Counted from the stretch's first letter, positions 50,301 through 53,462 are shown. The stretch is DNA of 64,000 bases from Luidia sarsii (GCA_949987565.1 OX465111.1:11468904-11532903), one strand, 5' to 3'. Notes: generated by a model not told the origin, from the letters alone. Program-made: numbers and translations.

Positions 50301-53300
50301 AACAAACAGATAGATTGGACGAGGCCGAAAGCACGTGATCCTCATGATCATCAAAACCCGGAGGCATATAAGCGTCACGACGTATGACACTCAACCACGT
50401 GGTTGGGGTATGGTTGCGCACTACACACGTATGACGCTTTGTGTATGGTTGCTGGCCTAACACACGCAACGTCGGGCACTTGGGTCCAGTTTGACCCTAA
50501 CCGTAACCGTAACACTAACCGTAACGCTAACCCTAACCCAAACAACCCTAATCCTAACCCTAACCCAAACAATGCTAATCCTAACCCTAATCCTAATCCT
50601 AACCCTAACCCTAACCACCCTAATCCTAACCCTAACCCTAACCCTAATCCTAATCCTAACCCTCACTCTATCCCTAACACTAACCCAACCCTAACTCTAA
50701 CCCTAACTCTAACCGTAACCGTAACCCTAACCCTAACCGTAACACCCTAACCCTAACCTACACTGGTTTACAAAACATGTCCTTGTATAGTCCCCACACA
50801 ATTAACGGAGTACCAGCGATGGTGGTTGAGCGTCATATGTCGGTTCTGTTATATATCTCGGAGGGTCATATGTCGGTTCTGTTATATATCTCAAACCCGG
50901 GCCGGAGCAAGTCCCCGGGCGAGCACATAGCAACGCAGATGCCCCCACATAGCAACAGCTGGCGTGGCAAGCCTTATTTCGCCCGTTACGTATTGGCTCG
51001 TTCCAGGAGCCTTCAAGCTAGACTGTATAGTCGGCTTGGTTTGCGTCGCTATCTCGTCGGGATACCGCATCCGCATGGAGCACTTGCCACGTATTTTCAG
51101 ACTGATGAAATTACGCGATGTGAATCTAAATCGATATGCATGTAATTATGCACGTCTACTGTCTTAAAATCGGTTGAGGCCTGGCTCTTCCAATAACACA
51201 CACAATCTACATAGCAACAAGGTTGACCTTCAACGCATTTAGGAGTGGCTTATTCATAGAACGCAGTCAGAATTAGACAGTTTAAAATCAGCACAGCACT
51301 GAACCATGCCGGTCCTTGTTACTCTGCCTTTGAGAAAGTTCCTGCTTGGATCAAAACGTCAGGCCCACTAAATTTTGAGATTAAGCATTTTGGTAATTTT
51401 AGTCATACGTAATTTAAGGCTTTGCATGGTGGGTGAATCAGTAATTATAGGAAGGTTTGCAGTGACACCATGTATAATGTCTCTTAAAGAAGAGTGGTAA
51501 CTCGACGTTTCTCCTGATGACGGCCAGAGCATACTGGTCGGAACGTCGAGTTACAACTCAGGTTCTTTTCAGAACCACACCTCTCCTTTAAGAGACCTTA
51601 CACATGGTGTCACCGCAAACCTTCCTATATTAATTTTTAGGTCAGTATATAAGCAGTTTGCAAATATTTTTGTATATCACTTTAAGTAACCATGCCGCTT
51701 CAAAATTTCATTTGACGTGAAAACAAATCGTACACGCTTCTTCGCAAAATCACACGCTTCGATATTCTCATCTGAAAGGGGGGTGCGCCATTAGCAATGT
51801 GCCCAATTTACGGACAATCAACATCTACAGAATACTTACTCGTCTGGAAGGTTGGAATGGTATCAGACATTCCGTGAAAATGTTAGCGCTCGAAAATCCG
51901 CCGTTTTCTAGAAATGGAGAAATTTGTTGAGTTTCCAACGATCGCTCCGTGGAGTTACTTTTACAAATACCGCCCTCTATGTCTAAAAAAGGTTAGCCTT
52001 TAATTTCGTTTTCGCAGTTTTTTCTAATGTCACGGTTGACGTTTGTTTTGAGATGCCTGTGGCATTATAGCGAGTAAAGATCAAAATGACCGAAGGCTAA
52101 GCCCGAGTCTAAGCCTTCATTAGAATCCACGGATCTTGATGATGATGGCACGCCATTAGAAGAGTAGATTGCCGACAGCTATCAAAGATAGCCGTTTTAG
52201 TCCCACCCGCGAACGATAACAACTTTGGAATAGCGCACCAAGATTACCCCCATTGGAGACAGTGCAAAGACATCCACTCTCAGGCGACAGCGATACTTCA
52301 TCCAGTAAAGATATTGCATTTGATGGCAGCACTGGCTGCTACACGAGACCGCGTGCACTCTTCCCGACCGGTTGGTCCTTAAGTGCTCCCTCGTACGTTC
52401 ACATCATTCGGAACAAATTGGCAACTTGCCGCCCGTCGTCGTCCCAATCTGCAACTGCGGCCGAATTCACCTGAGAGGCAGTTCCTTAAGTCTCCCTCCC
52501 CTCCAAAGTCGGCGAGGACAGATGGGGGAGCGACACGTGCTCTTATCCGAGAGGGACATCTTCGGCATTCGGGAAAAAAACTGCCCAATATTGGACGCAA
52601 GAGGAGCGTCGGTGATGGTGGTGGTAGGGGATTGGGGAGAATTAAAGCAGGCGACAGTGCTTATGAACCTTCTCCCCGTCGTCCCCGTGCGGTGCATGCA
52701 CGGGTCAGCGTGCATCAAATCCGAGCACATAGCCCGTATATAGTACACGGGCCAGAAATTGGATGAGGGCATCGTGTGTGTGTGTGTGGCGTTTCAGTGG
52801 TGAGATGCACCATTATGTACATCTGAAGGAAGGGCGACGTTCCTGTATGCATAGCGAAGCGGGCCAACATACATGTATACGTGTAGACGGTGAATTAGGC
52901 TCTTAAATATATGGGCCTAAGTTTAGCAAATGTTTTAGCTAGATTGATTGAAACTCAATTCACCATGAGCTTGTGTATGAAAACTTGTCAGAATTTCTAA
53001 AATTTCAAATAATTATATAGTTTCTTATGGTCCTCAACAATTTCAGCAAGGGCCCATATTGAATTAATTAAAACAGCCATGAAGATAAACTCAACAACCC
53101 AAACTGCGAAAACTGCAAGCAAGTAAGCAAACTTTATCGGGTGATGATTGCCAAGCAGGCGAATAGGTATGCAATCAAGCAAGCAATCAATTATCACACT
53201 GACGTCAATAACAACCAGACTACTTACTACATCAACTGCTTACTGACATTTGAAAATAAAATAACAAATAGAAGGGACTGACGTTTCGATCCTAACTCGA

Positions 53301-53462
53301 ACTTTCCCATTCTGCCTTTGAGAAAGGGTTCTGCTAGGATCGAAACGTCAGACCCTCCTCATTGTTGACACTATTCTTACCTGTTAAGACTGGTTGCAGA
53401 AGGGACAGCTGTAGACACAGAAGCACGGCAGCCCGCAGACCCAGCACGCTTCCCCGATCCAT
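388..53462 (-). CDS. Predicted ApeC-domain receptor protein kinase (5 exons, 911 aa)
   Basis: I assembled the coding sequence as 53462-53381, 38330-38049, 35008-34685, 29766-29634 and 2302-388 (82+282+324+133+1915 nt = 912 codons with stop). Every junction has GT/AG ends and matching phase (1, 1, 1, 2). Predicted layout: signal peptide about 1-27; Cys-containing ectodomain 28-235 with ApeC features from about residue 68 to 228 and N-glycosylation sequons at N41, N72, N150 and N165; transmembrane helix about 237-259 followed by a basic cytoplasmic stretch; Pro/Thr/Ser repeat linker 276-669; kinase domain 670-911 with the catalytic residues present. ApeC domains are known from apextrin-like invertebrate immune and developmental proteins; a role in sensing an extracellular ligand and signalling by phosphorylation is inference. 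The exon 1-2-3-4 joins are well supported. The exon 4-5 join rests on phase, an open frame that begins exactly at the acceptor, and the lack of another end for either part. The alternative is two genes: a short ApeC-TM protein ending at 29630 and a kinase with unseen 5' exons. Confidence 0.68.
1250..1370 (-). repeat. 15-bp in-frame coding minisatellite (PTPPT linker block)
   Basis: About seven near-identical copies of a 15-bp unit (gtgtgggtggtgtag on the + strand) lie inside exon 5. The unit is a multiple of three, so copy number changes keep the frame. It encodes Pro/Thr repeats near residues 586-622, close to the kinase domain. A looser PPA/VTPP-type repeat follows to about 1520. Confidence 0.9.
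1550..2160 (-). repeat. 60-bp in-frame coding minisatellite, about 10 units
   Basis: Ten units of 60 bp (one is 57 bp) encode a 20-residue repeat of the form TPPLASPPSSTPPLGTPPPT near residues 325-523. Units differ by only a few substitutions (for example Q for P, V for L, A for P). The repeat is rich in PxxP and in SP/TP sites, so it could carry SH3-type or proline-directed phosphorylation sites; that is inference. Because the unit lacks stops in several frames, it creates long false frames on both strands. Confidence 0.92.
2303..5070. other. Intron 4, 3' part: no gene seen
   Basis: AT-rich intronic DNA. The only structure noticed is a truncated copy (about 3905-4010) of the MITE at 18996-19155, and a short degenerate foldback B-like stretch near 2840-2880. 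An open frame at 3492-3851 has no recognisable features and probably arises by chance in a GC-richer patch. Confidence 0.5.
5225..5490 (-). repeat. Dispersed repeat copy, inverted to 12735-12990
   Basis: Its reverse complement matches 12735-12990 with high identity over the segment holding the translated stretch DPAANNILVR ... PREGPRIPAP. The match extends into flanking AT-rich sequence containing the motif gtcaaacat. Probably a transposon fragment of unknown class. Confidence 0.65.
5877..6676. mobile_element. Inverted-repeat (foldback) DNA element, about 800 bp
   Basis: The left end (about 5877-5915, cgccgtctttttatcgcac...) is repeated in reverse complement at 6638-6676, nearly perfectly for about 38 bp. 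Inner arms also pair: 6300-6420 with 6540-6630, around tttttctccaaaaa and caacaaaatatat. No transposase frame is present, so it looks like a non-autonomous DNA element. Target-site duplications were not resolved. Confidence 0.6.
6780..7425. other. Intronic stretch without recognisable features
   Basis: No gene, repeat or structured element seen between the foldback element and the tRNA-like array. Confidence 0.5.
7430..8255 (+). repeat. Six tandem ~150-bp units each holding a tRNA-like sequence
   Basis: Units start near 7430, 7579, 7730, 7878, 8028 and 8178 (spacing 148-151 bp). Each has a body of about 74 bp with an A-box-like tggcctaacgg, close to that of tRNA-Arg, and a B-box ggttcgatcc set in a perfect 5-bp T-arm (ccagg/cctgg). 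An AT-rich spacer follows with the constant text aagctataagtatctaaaat. D and anticodon arms and the acceptor stem pair poorly, so these are degenerate tRNA-derived repeats rather than working tRNA genes. Confidence 0.75.
8318..8405 (+). repeat. Single tRNA-like (SINE-head-like) sequence
   Basis: Contains ggttcgagccc (B-box-like) flanked by a near-complementary ccgag/cccgg T-arm and an upstream taatggttcag A-box-like stretch. It abuts the left edge of the 10-bp satellite. Probably a SINE head or tRNA pseudogene. Confidence 0.4.
8411..9214. repeat. Perfect 10-bp satellite, 80 copies of gtaattcgca
   Basis: Positions 8411-9210 are exactly 80 uninterrupted copies of gtaattcgca with no substitution that I can find, followed by a partial gtaa. 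Since 10 is not a multiple of 3, the open frame across it (8404-9288, minus strand) is a 10-residue repeat artefact. Confidence 0.98.
9246..9510. repeat. 142-bp tandem duplication
   Basis: The segment from gggttttcttttttaac through acatgttttggtgcaatta occurs twice in tandem, offset by 142 bp, with a few substitutions. It lies next to the 10-bp satellite. Confidence 0.85.
9515..10635. other. Intronic stretch without recognisable genes
   Basis: AT-rich to 10400, then a short GC-richer segment (10430-10640) leading into the minisatellite. No homology recognised. Confidence 0.5.
10640..12205. repeat. 25-bp minisatellite, about 60 copies
   Basis: Tandem units of the form gctgtccatggtgagagacgcagag with variants of 20 to 25 bp at the edges, most regular between 11125 and 12000. 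Higher-order alternation of agagacgcagag and agagacgcacag or atagacgcag is visible. The unit has no stop on the minus strand in three frames, which creates several long false frames there. Confidence 0.95.
12633..12722. mobile_element. Half copy of foldback element A
   Basis: Contains gattgaaacgtcaggccct followed by the typical outer arm (ttagtcagttagcagtttgcaac). The partner arm is missing or diverged. Confidence 0.6.
12735..12990 (+). repeat. Dispersed repeat copy, inverted to 5225-5490
   Basis: This is the second copy of the repeat described at 5225-5490, in opposite orientation 7.5 kb away. It directly follows a half foldback A element (12633-12722). Confidence 0.65.
13095..13225 (-). 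mobile_element. tRNA-derived SINE 1, diverged copy
   Basis: Shares with the other SINE 1 copies a head reading taccagtgctctt and a tail cgacctttccaaaaagtcaac. The A-box segment is decayed. Confidence 0.45.
13545..13715. mobile_element. Foldback element A, nearly full copy
   Basis: Inverted arms meet around 13660: gggcctgacgttttg...cctagcagga on the left and tcctgctaggatcgaaacg on the right. Outer arm text (actgcttactgactaaaatt) is present on the left only. Typical non-autonomous MITE-like hairpin. Confidence 0.75.
13716..15050. other. Intronic stretch without recognisable genes
   Basis: Mixed AT-rich DNA. No coding signal or clear repeat seen. Confidence 0.5.
15055..15185 (-). mobile_element. 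tRNA-derived SINE 1 copy
   Basis: On the minus strand: tail gttgactatttggaaaggc, then ctggatagctcagatgg (A box), an anticodon arm ctggt/accag, and a decayed B box. About 130 bp, also found at 15445, 17710, 21485 and 49385. Confidence 0.65.
15445..15560 (-). mobile_element. tRNA-derived SINE 1 copy
   Basis: Same head (agctcagatggtaagagcgc on the minus strand) and the ccaccatctaa junction as the other SINE 1 copies. It is followed on the + strand (15580-15760) by a longer segment that recurs, diverged, at 17930-18120, suggesting a composite repeat. Confidence 0.65.
15760..17700. other. Intronic stretch; short tctg-rich patch only
   Basis: Contains a small tctg/ctgt-rich simple patch (16540-16680). 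No gene recognised. Confidence 0.5.
17710..17830 (-). mobile_element. tRNA-derived SINE 1 copy
   Basis: On the minus strand gactattagggaaggccacc precedes the agctcagat A-box remnant and gcactggtacat anticodon region. The B-box region is decayed. Confidence 0.55.
18130..18990. other. Intronic stretch without recognisable genes
   Basis: No coding signal. A short aaatatagagggcctgatg near 18920-18950 recalls the inner arm of foldback A. Confidence 0.45.
18996..19155. mobile_element. 160-bp MITE with CGGTGTAAAG termini
   Basis: The left end cggtgtaaag and right end ctttacaccg are perfect inverted repeats; the pairing extends further with tctgtcccc against ggggacag and aaatg against catt. A truncated, diverged copy lies at about 3905-4010. 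No coding capacity. Confidence 0.7.
19740..20305. repeat. Degenerate (TGGC)n/(GGCT)n microsatellite region
   Basis: About 560 bp of ctgg/ctgg repeats with interspersed tagc, tgac and atgg variants and a roughly 100-bp higher-order duplication near 19990-20160. Confidence 0.9.
20310..21205. other. Intronic stretch without recognisable genes
   Basis: No gene or element recognised. Confidence 0.5.
21215..21260. mobile_element. Fragment of foldback element B
   Basis: Contains tggctctgaaaagagcc followed by ggtagctcaacgtgtcgg, text shared with 26200-26260 and with the longer B copies. Confidence 0.45.
21485..21572 (-). mobile_element. Decayed tRNA-derived SINE 1 copy
   Basis: Retains the gacttctggtttggcgtaac and aacgctcttccc text of the family but lost the A box. 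Confidence 0.4.
21575..22985. other. Intronic stretch without recognisable genes
   Basis: No coding signal with recognisable similarity. Confidence 0.5.
22990..23790. repeat. Polypurine (GGAGA/GACGAGGA) low-complexity tract
   Basis: About 800 bp almost purely purine on the + strand, built from gaggacgaggagacggagat-type units of variable length. Long frames on both strands here are compositional artefacts. Such tracts can form triplex DNA. Confidence 0.93.
23990..24140 (-). mobile_element. tRNA-derived SINE 2 copy
   Basis: On the minus strand: an A-box-like tggtccagtgg, then an arm, then ggttagaatcccgcccgagc (B box). Downstream text tttcatcaggcatcgggcac is shared with the copy at 44140 and partly with 48100. 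The long arm between boxes suggests a type II (Leu/Ser-like) tRNA ancestor. Confidence 0.6.
24355..24670. other. GC- and CpG-rich island inside intron 4
   Basis: CpG-dense segment within AT-rich intron. It has open frames on both strands but none with recognisable domains. It could be an internal promoter or enhancer, or a GC-rich repeat; unresolved. Confidence 0.4.
25370..26045. other. GC- and CpG-rich island with (TCC)n core
   Basis: CpG-dense DNA containing a (tcc)n run near 25636-25672. Overlapping frames of 70-190 codons exist on both strands; none has a recognisable motif. Possible unannotated promoter or noncoding first exon. Confidence 0.4.
26195..26285. mobile_element. Fragment of foldback element B
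   Basis: Carries gtggctctgaaaagagccgg and agctcaacgtttcgg followed by actctgcccg, as in other B copies. Confidence 0.5.
26555..26707. mobile_element. Foldback element A, full copy
   Basis: Left arm gggcctgacgtttcgatcct pairs with right arm aggatcgaaacgtcaggccc across a roughly 70-bp loop containing ctttctcag and tttgagaaagg. Outer arm gcaaactgctcactgac is on the left. Confidence 0.82.
26710..27535. other. Intronic stretch without recognisable genes
   Basis: Nothing recognised apart from a short gtgcgtgcgtgcgtgc patch near 27440. Confidence 0.5.
27540..28020. other. GC- and CpG-rich segment
   Basis: CpG-dense, with a 179-codon + strand frame (27447-27986) lacking recognisable features. No call made. 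Confidence 0.35.
28025..28720. other. Intronic stretch without recognisable genes
   Basis: AT-rich; nothing recognised. Confidence 0.5.
28722..29592. repeat. 19-bp minisatellite, about 46 copies, abutting exon 4
   Basis: Units gtaaaccaatgactaatgg, most regular from 28940 to 29540, with gaccaatgtgaaaacc variants recurring at regular intervals (a higher-order repeat of about 180 bp). It ends about 40 bp from the exon 4 donor. Confidence 0.96.
29634..29766 (-). CDS. Exon 4: transmembrane helix and juxtamembrane segment
   Basis: The acceptor CTCATACAG lies above 29766 and a strong donor GTGAGT at 29633-29628. The exon enters in phase 1 and leaves in phase 2. It encodes residues 230-274: a short Gly/Met/Glu stalk, a hydrophobic helix of about 23 residues (DIVIATFGVALG then TPALTLLIICLC) and a basic cytoplasmic start (KLRAKVMGKTKRFQR), which follows the positive-inside rule for a type I protein. 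If intron 4 is not spliced, the frame ends at once, because a TGA (29632-29630) overlaps the donor. No AATAAA lies in the next 900 bases, which are pure 19-bp minisatellite, so ending the gene here is less likely than splicing on. A GA-rich tract flanks the exon on its 5' side. Confidence 0.78.
29770..30345. repeat. (GAGACA)n / GA-rich simple repeat
   Basis: Purine-rich tract of agacagagaga-type text immediately 5' (in gene sense) of exon 4, starting within 10 bases of its acceptor. In the transcript it is a very long pyrimidine tract. Confidence 0.92.
30350..31025. other. Intron 3 stretch without recognisable genes
   Basis: No gene or repeat recognised. Confidence 0.5.
31030..32045. repeat. 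27-bp minisatellite (CCCTCACC/CTCATGA type), about 1 kb
   Basis: Units such as ccctcacctccctcatgacc alternate with ctcaccaccctcacc; pairs form a 54-bp higher-order unit. Part (31600-31740) is duplicated at 31860-31990. Long frames here on both strands are artefacts. Confidence 0.94.
32060..32425. other. CpG-rich unique spacer between two arrays
   Basis: GC-rich DNA with a three-copy cgtgcatcg run at its start. No gene recognised. Confidence 0.4.
32428..33225. repeat. (GGGGCA)n / (GGGCA)n array, about 800 bp
   Basis: Hexamer and pentamer units ggggca and gggca with gcacggcagg interruptions and a roughly 120-bp higher-order duplication (32810-33000). The + strand is strongly G-rich, so G-quadruplex formation is possible; the sense transcript of the gene is C-rich here. 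Confidence 0.95.
33226..33550. repeat. 27-bp repeat built from gggtaccc and cccggg palindromes
   Basis: About 12 units such as gggtacccggttcgttgccc followed by gggtctc. Each unit contains two six- to eight-base palindromes, so the array is self-complementary. Confidence 0.92.
33555..34680. other. Intron 3 stretch with a decayed foldback B-like segment
   Basis: At 34160-34290 text such as gtatgtggtgacatcattgg, gaaaagaggcggtggctcaa and tgtgtactcggccagtc matches foldback B text with many substitutions. No gene recognised. Confidence 0.45.
34685..35008 (-). CDS. Exon 3: C-terminal half of ApeC ectodomain
   Basis: The acceptor TTTGCAACAG lies at 35009 and above, and the donor GTAAGT at 34684-34679. 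The exon is 324 nt, phase 1 at both ends, and encodes residues 122-230. It carries the second set of ApeC hallmarks: HFCC (C157, C158) before a short G/N-rich loop, PFYLLPYG, C186 followed by QKVQNM, then SGAHP and FFYCYYKP (C224). Sequons are N150 (NVT) and N165 (NAS). The acidic DxED-type motif usual in ApeC domains is not evident; the nearest acidic pair is E205-E206 in VAEERW. With exon 2 it gives seven cysteines in the mature ectodomain. The + strand frame at 34638-34961 is a shadow of this exon. Confidence 0.88.
35055..35233. mobile_element. Foldback element A, full copy beside exon 3
   Basis: Outer arm tgttgcaaactgctcactga, then gggcctgacgtttcgaccct, loop of about 50 bp, and right arm gaccgaaacgtcaggccctc. 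It ends about 47 bp upstream of the exon 3 acceptor in gene sense. Confidence 0.82.
35395..35740 (-). repeat. GC-rich dispersed repeat, copy 1
   Basis: The reverse complement aligns with 41990-42350 over about 300-350 bp: blocks such as ctccggtacgg, ccgggcagagatcc, accacgccgtatcca and gcgcaa are shared in the same order. Translated matches include YHAVS-LY and RSRP. Identity is moderate, so the insertion is old. Confidence 0.6.
35775..35890. mobile_element. Partial foldback element B
   Basis: Contains gtttgcggtgacaccatgtc and cgtggttctgaaaagagcca, matching the arms of the full copies at 38640 and 51425. Confidence 0.55.
36000..36245 (+). pseudogene. LINE remnant: C-terminal end of a non-LTR reverse transcriptase
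   Basis: With stops and frameshifts ignored, the + strand reads as the typical tail of a LINE polyprotein: a RQKWLGHISRHGGLLKDV motif, then EGRSEGKK, then a ML-D-S-VK stretch and a W-rich end. It resembles RTE/jockey-type C-termini (W-x-GH-x-x-R-x-x-GLL-x-D-V-x-EG). The frame is broken. Confidence 0.6.
36250..36785. other. Intron 2 stretch without recognisable genes
   Basis: AT-rich; a short taatattaataatattag palindromic patch near 36508-36530. Confidence 0.5.
36785..37935. repeat. 18-bp G-rich minisatellite, about 1.15 kb, abutting exon 2
   Basis: Units gggttggagtggggttta and gggttggagtggggcttg alternate in higher-order patterns (for example the gtactgggg variants recur at about 150 bp). 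Dense GGG runs on the + strand suggest G-quadruplex potential. It ends about 110 bp from the exon 2 donor. Long frames (36783-37388 and others) are artefacts. Confidence 0.95.
38049..38330 (-). CDS. Exon 2: N-terminal half of ApeC ectodomain
   Basis: The exon starts after a pyrimidine-rich CCCTTGGCAG acceptor (38331-38340) and ends at a GTGCGT donor (38048-38043). Both ends are phase 1, so it is a symmetric 1-1 exon of exactly 94 codons' length. It encodes residues 28-122. Visible ApeC hallmarks are the FEFC motif (C69), WPAGQYC (W88, C94) and CPAGFKPG (C115), which match the family's W-P-x-G-x-Y-C-I ... C-P-x-G-F-x-x-G signature. Two N-glycosylation sequons (N41 NLT, N72 NRT) fit an extracellular location. 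The exon is GC-rich with sharp edges against G-rich minisatellite on its 3' side (ends near 37930) and a (CA)n/(GA)n microsatellite on its 5' side. The opposite-strand frame at 38035-38418 is a shadow. Confidence 0.85.
38358..38395. repeat. (CA)n(GA)n microsatellite upstream of the exon 2 acceptor
   Basis: About 11 CA pairs followed by GA pairs. In the pre-mRNA this is a (UC)n(UG)n run ending about 28 bases before the exon 2 acceptor. Confidence 0.95.
38640..38890. mobile_element. Foldback element B, full copy
   Basis: About 250 bp with inverted arms: ggagggttttcggtgacacc and aaggtctcttaaagaagagg on the left pair with cctcttctttataagagacc and ggtgtcaccgcaaactctcc on the right. The centre carries gagcatactggccggaacgt. 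No coding capacity. Confidence 0.85.
38895..39400. other. Intron 1 stretch without recognisable genes
   Basis: Nothing recognised. Confidence 0.5.
39402..40046. repeat. 134-bp tandem repeat, five copies
   Basis: The motif atgggtctaaa occurs at 39407, 39541, 39675, 39809 and 39943, an exact 134-bp spacing. Copies 2-4 are nearly identical; the first and last are partial at their outer ends. Each unit has an internal duplicated gctaaggtgctattgct. Confidence 0.95.
40311..40560. mobile_element. hAT-like MITE, 250 bp
   Basis: The left end cagggcccttttccaaa is repeated inverted at the right end (tttggaaaagggcccta), and the pairing continues into Gly/Pro-type ggcttaggcttcggctcc text. CAGGG termini recall hAT-superfamily elements. 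An 8-bp target duplication is not clear. No transposase frame. Confidence 0.7.
40565..41145. other. Intron 1 stretch without recognisable genes
   Basis: Nothing recognised other than a poly-C run near 40931-40942. Confidence 0.5.
41150..41580. repeat. GA-rich (GAGAGG) simple repeat
   Basis: Purine tract of gagagggagagag-type text; frames on the minus strand are artefacts. Confidence 0.92.
41985..42350 (+). repeat. GC-rich dispersed repeat, copy 2
   Basis: Partner of 35395-35740 in opposite orientation. Both copies keep a frame open across most of the match, which may be real ancestral coding sequence or CpG-rich composition. Confidence 0.6.
42415..43095. other. CpG-rich island inside intron 1
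   Basis: GC-rich DNA with a 218-codon + strand frame (42415-43071) that has no recognisable domain, signal or repeat. The short stretch around 42610 (gctccagttatcgacac) resembles 25755 (gcgccagtaatagacat), so part may be an old repeat. Left uncalled. Confidence 0.35.
43100..43640. other. Intron 1 stretch without recognisable genes
   Basis: Nothing recognised. Confidence 0.5.
43647..43894 (+). pseudogene. LINE remnant: 3' end of a non-LTR reverse transcriptase
   Basis: The + strand reads TGVGRFNAITHRWGLRPSAA then CPCGAEEQTAHHIIHKCP, the well-known tail of LINE polyproteins (G-x-GRF-N ... W-G-L ... C-x-C-G-x-x-EQT-x-x-H-x-x-x-x-CP). One frameshift near 43825 is needed to continue into LSPDAESWLQRLSDIA and a stop. 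Only the last 80 or so residues remain. Confidence 0.82.
44138..44300 (-). mobile_element. tRNA-derived SINE 2 copy
   Basis: On the minus strand the B box reads ggttcgaatcccgcgccgag, followed by ttttcatcaggcatcgggca and a tail (gtgcttatcacgccgagcag) shared with the copies at 23990 and 48100. The A-box side is decayed. A fragment of the same tail recurs near 44425-44460. Confidence 0.65.
44665..45560. repeat. 17-bp minisatellite (agcagatttccatgctt), about 52 copies
   Basis: Units of 17 bp with 15-bp variants (agcagatttccatgct without the tt) and tttacatgct variants. It spans nearly 900 bp and is AT-rich. Confidence 0.95.
45565..46225. other. Intron 1 stretch without recognisable genes
   Basis: GC-richer at 45565-45850; nothing recognised. 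Confidence 0.45.
46230..46915. repeat. 9-bp minisatellite (atggggagg), about 75 copies
   Basis: Units atggggagg with gatgatggg and ggaaggat variants at both edges. As 9 is a multiple of 3 it opens long frames on both strands (for example Pro/His and Gly/Trp repeats), all artefacts. Confidence 0.95.
46920..48095. other. Intron 1 stretch with (GA)n and G-rich patches
   Basis: Contains an agagaaagaga microsatellite (47158-47208) and a G-rich patch (47285-47420). No gene recognised. Confidence 0.45.
48100..48275 (-). mobile_element. tRNA-derived SINE 2 copy, best preserved head
   Basis: On the minus strand: A box gtggtcgagtggtcgagacg, an arm with ctctagaattag, and B box ggtgcgaatcccgcccgagc, then the family tail. 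The head resembles a Leu/Ser-type tRNA with a long variable arm. Confidence 0.68.
48355..49210. other. CpG-rich segment with a three-copy 30-bp repeat
   Basis: GC-rich DNA; at 48848-48925 a unit of about 30 bp (cgcaagggtcccttgagaaa) occurs three times. Overlapping frames on both strands have no recognisable domains. Confidence 0.4.
49385..49455 (-). mobile_element. tRNA-derived SINE 1 copy (head)
   Basis: On the minus strand ctggatagctcagatggtaa (A box) is followed by gagcgcaggtacgc. The B-box half is weak. Confidence 0.6.
49471..49968. repeat. 247-bp tandem duplication
   Basis: catgggtagaggcgcaatac occurs at 49471 and 49718, and the copies stay nearly identical through gcctcatattaattttatat. 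The left copy abuts the SINE 1 head. Confidence 0.93.
49995..50190. repeat. 26-bp minisatellite, about 7 copies
   Basis: Units gattacattttcatctgca followed by aattag or aattac. Confidence 0.93.
50497..50757. repeat. Interstitial telomere-like (CCCTAA)n tract, degenerate
   Basis: About 260 bp of ccctaa, cctaat, ccgtaa and cccaaa hexamers, in phase over most of its length. The complement is TTAGGG, the ancestral metazoan telomere repeat. It is too diverged to be an active telomere. Confidence 0.9.
50770..51325. other. Intron 1 stretch without recognisable genes
   Basis: A short duplication (gtcatatgtcggttctgtta twice near 50833 and 50868). Nothing else. Confidence 0.45.
51328..51405. mobile_element. 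Half copy of foldback element A
   Basis: Contains tttgagaaagttcctgcttg and atcaaaacgtcaggccca, then the outer arm with ttttagtca. Confidence 0.6.
51425..51635. mobile_element. Foldback element B, full copy
   Basis: About 200 bp: left arm ggaaggtttgcagtgacacc and tctcttaaagaagag; right arm ctcctttaagagacc and ggtgtcaccgcaaaccttcc; centre gagcatactggtcggaacgt flanked by gtaactcgacgtt and aacgtcgagttac. Confidence 0.87.
51640..53225. other. Intron 1 stretch; GC-rich patch at 52370-52770
   Basis: The patch has several overlapping frames of 70-127 codons on both strands; none recognised. The rest is AT-rich. Confidence 0.4.
53231..53364. mobile_element. Foldback element A beside the exon 1 donor
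   Basis: Left arm gggactgacgtttcgatcct and right arm ggatcgaaacgtcagaccct around a loop with ctttgagaaaggg. The outer left arm (actgcttactgacatt) is present. It ends about 16 bases from the first base of intron 1. Confidence 0.8.
53381..53462 (-). CDS. Exon 1: start codon and signal peptide
   Basis: The ATG at 53462-53460 lies in a strong start context (G at -3, G at +4) and is the first in-frame ATG below a GC-rich leader. It opens a classic secretory signal: a short charged start (MDRG), a Leu/Ala/Val-rich core (AAVLLCLQLSLL) and a polar end (QPVLT). The frame then reaches a GTAAGA donor at 53380, giving a phase 1 exon end (27 codons plus one base). Joining to exon 2 restores Glu at residue 28, so the mature protein probably starts near Glu-His-Trp. 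A foldback repeat ends about 16 bases inside the intron from this donor. The exon lies in a CpG-rich segment, as expected for a first exon. Without splicing the frame would continue only about 14 codons to a stop. Confidence 0.75.

Noticed and set aside
50140..50750. Frames of Asn/Pro and Arg/Val repeats
   Set aside because: Translation of the telomere-like hexamers.
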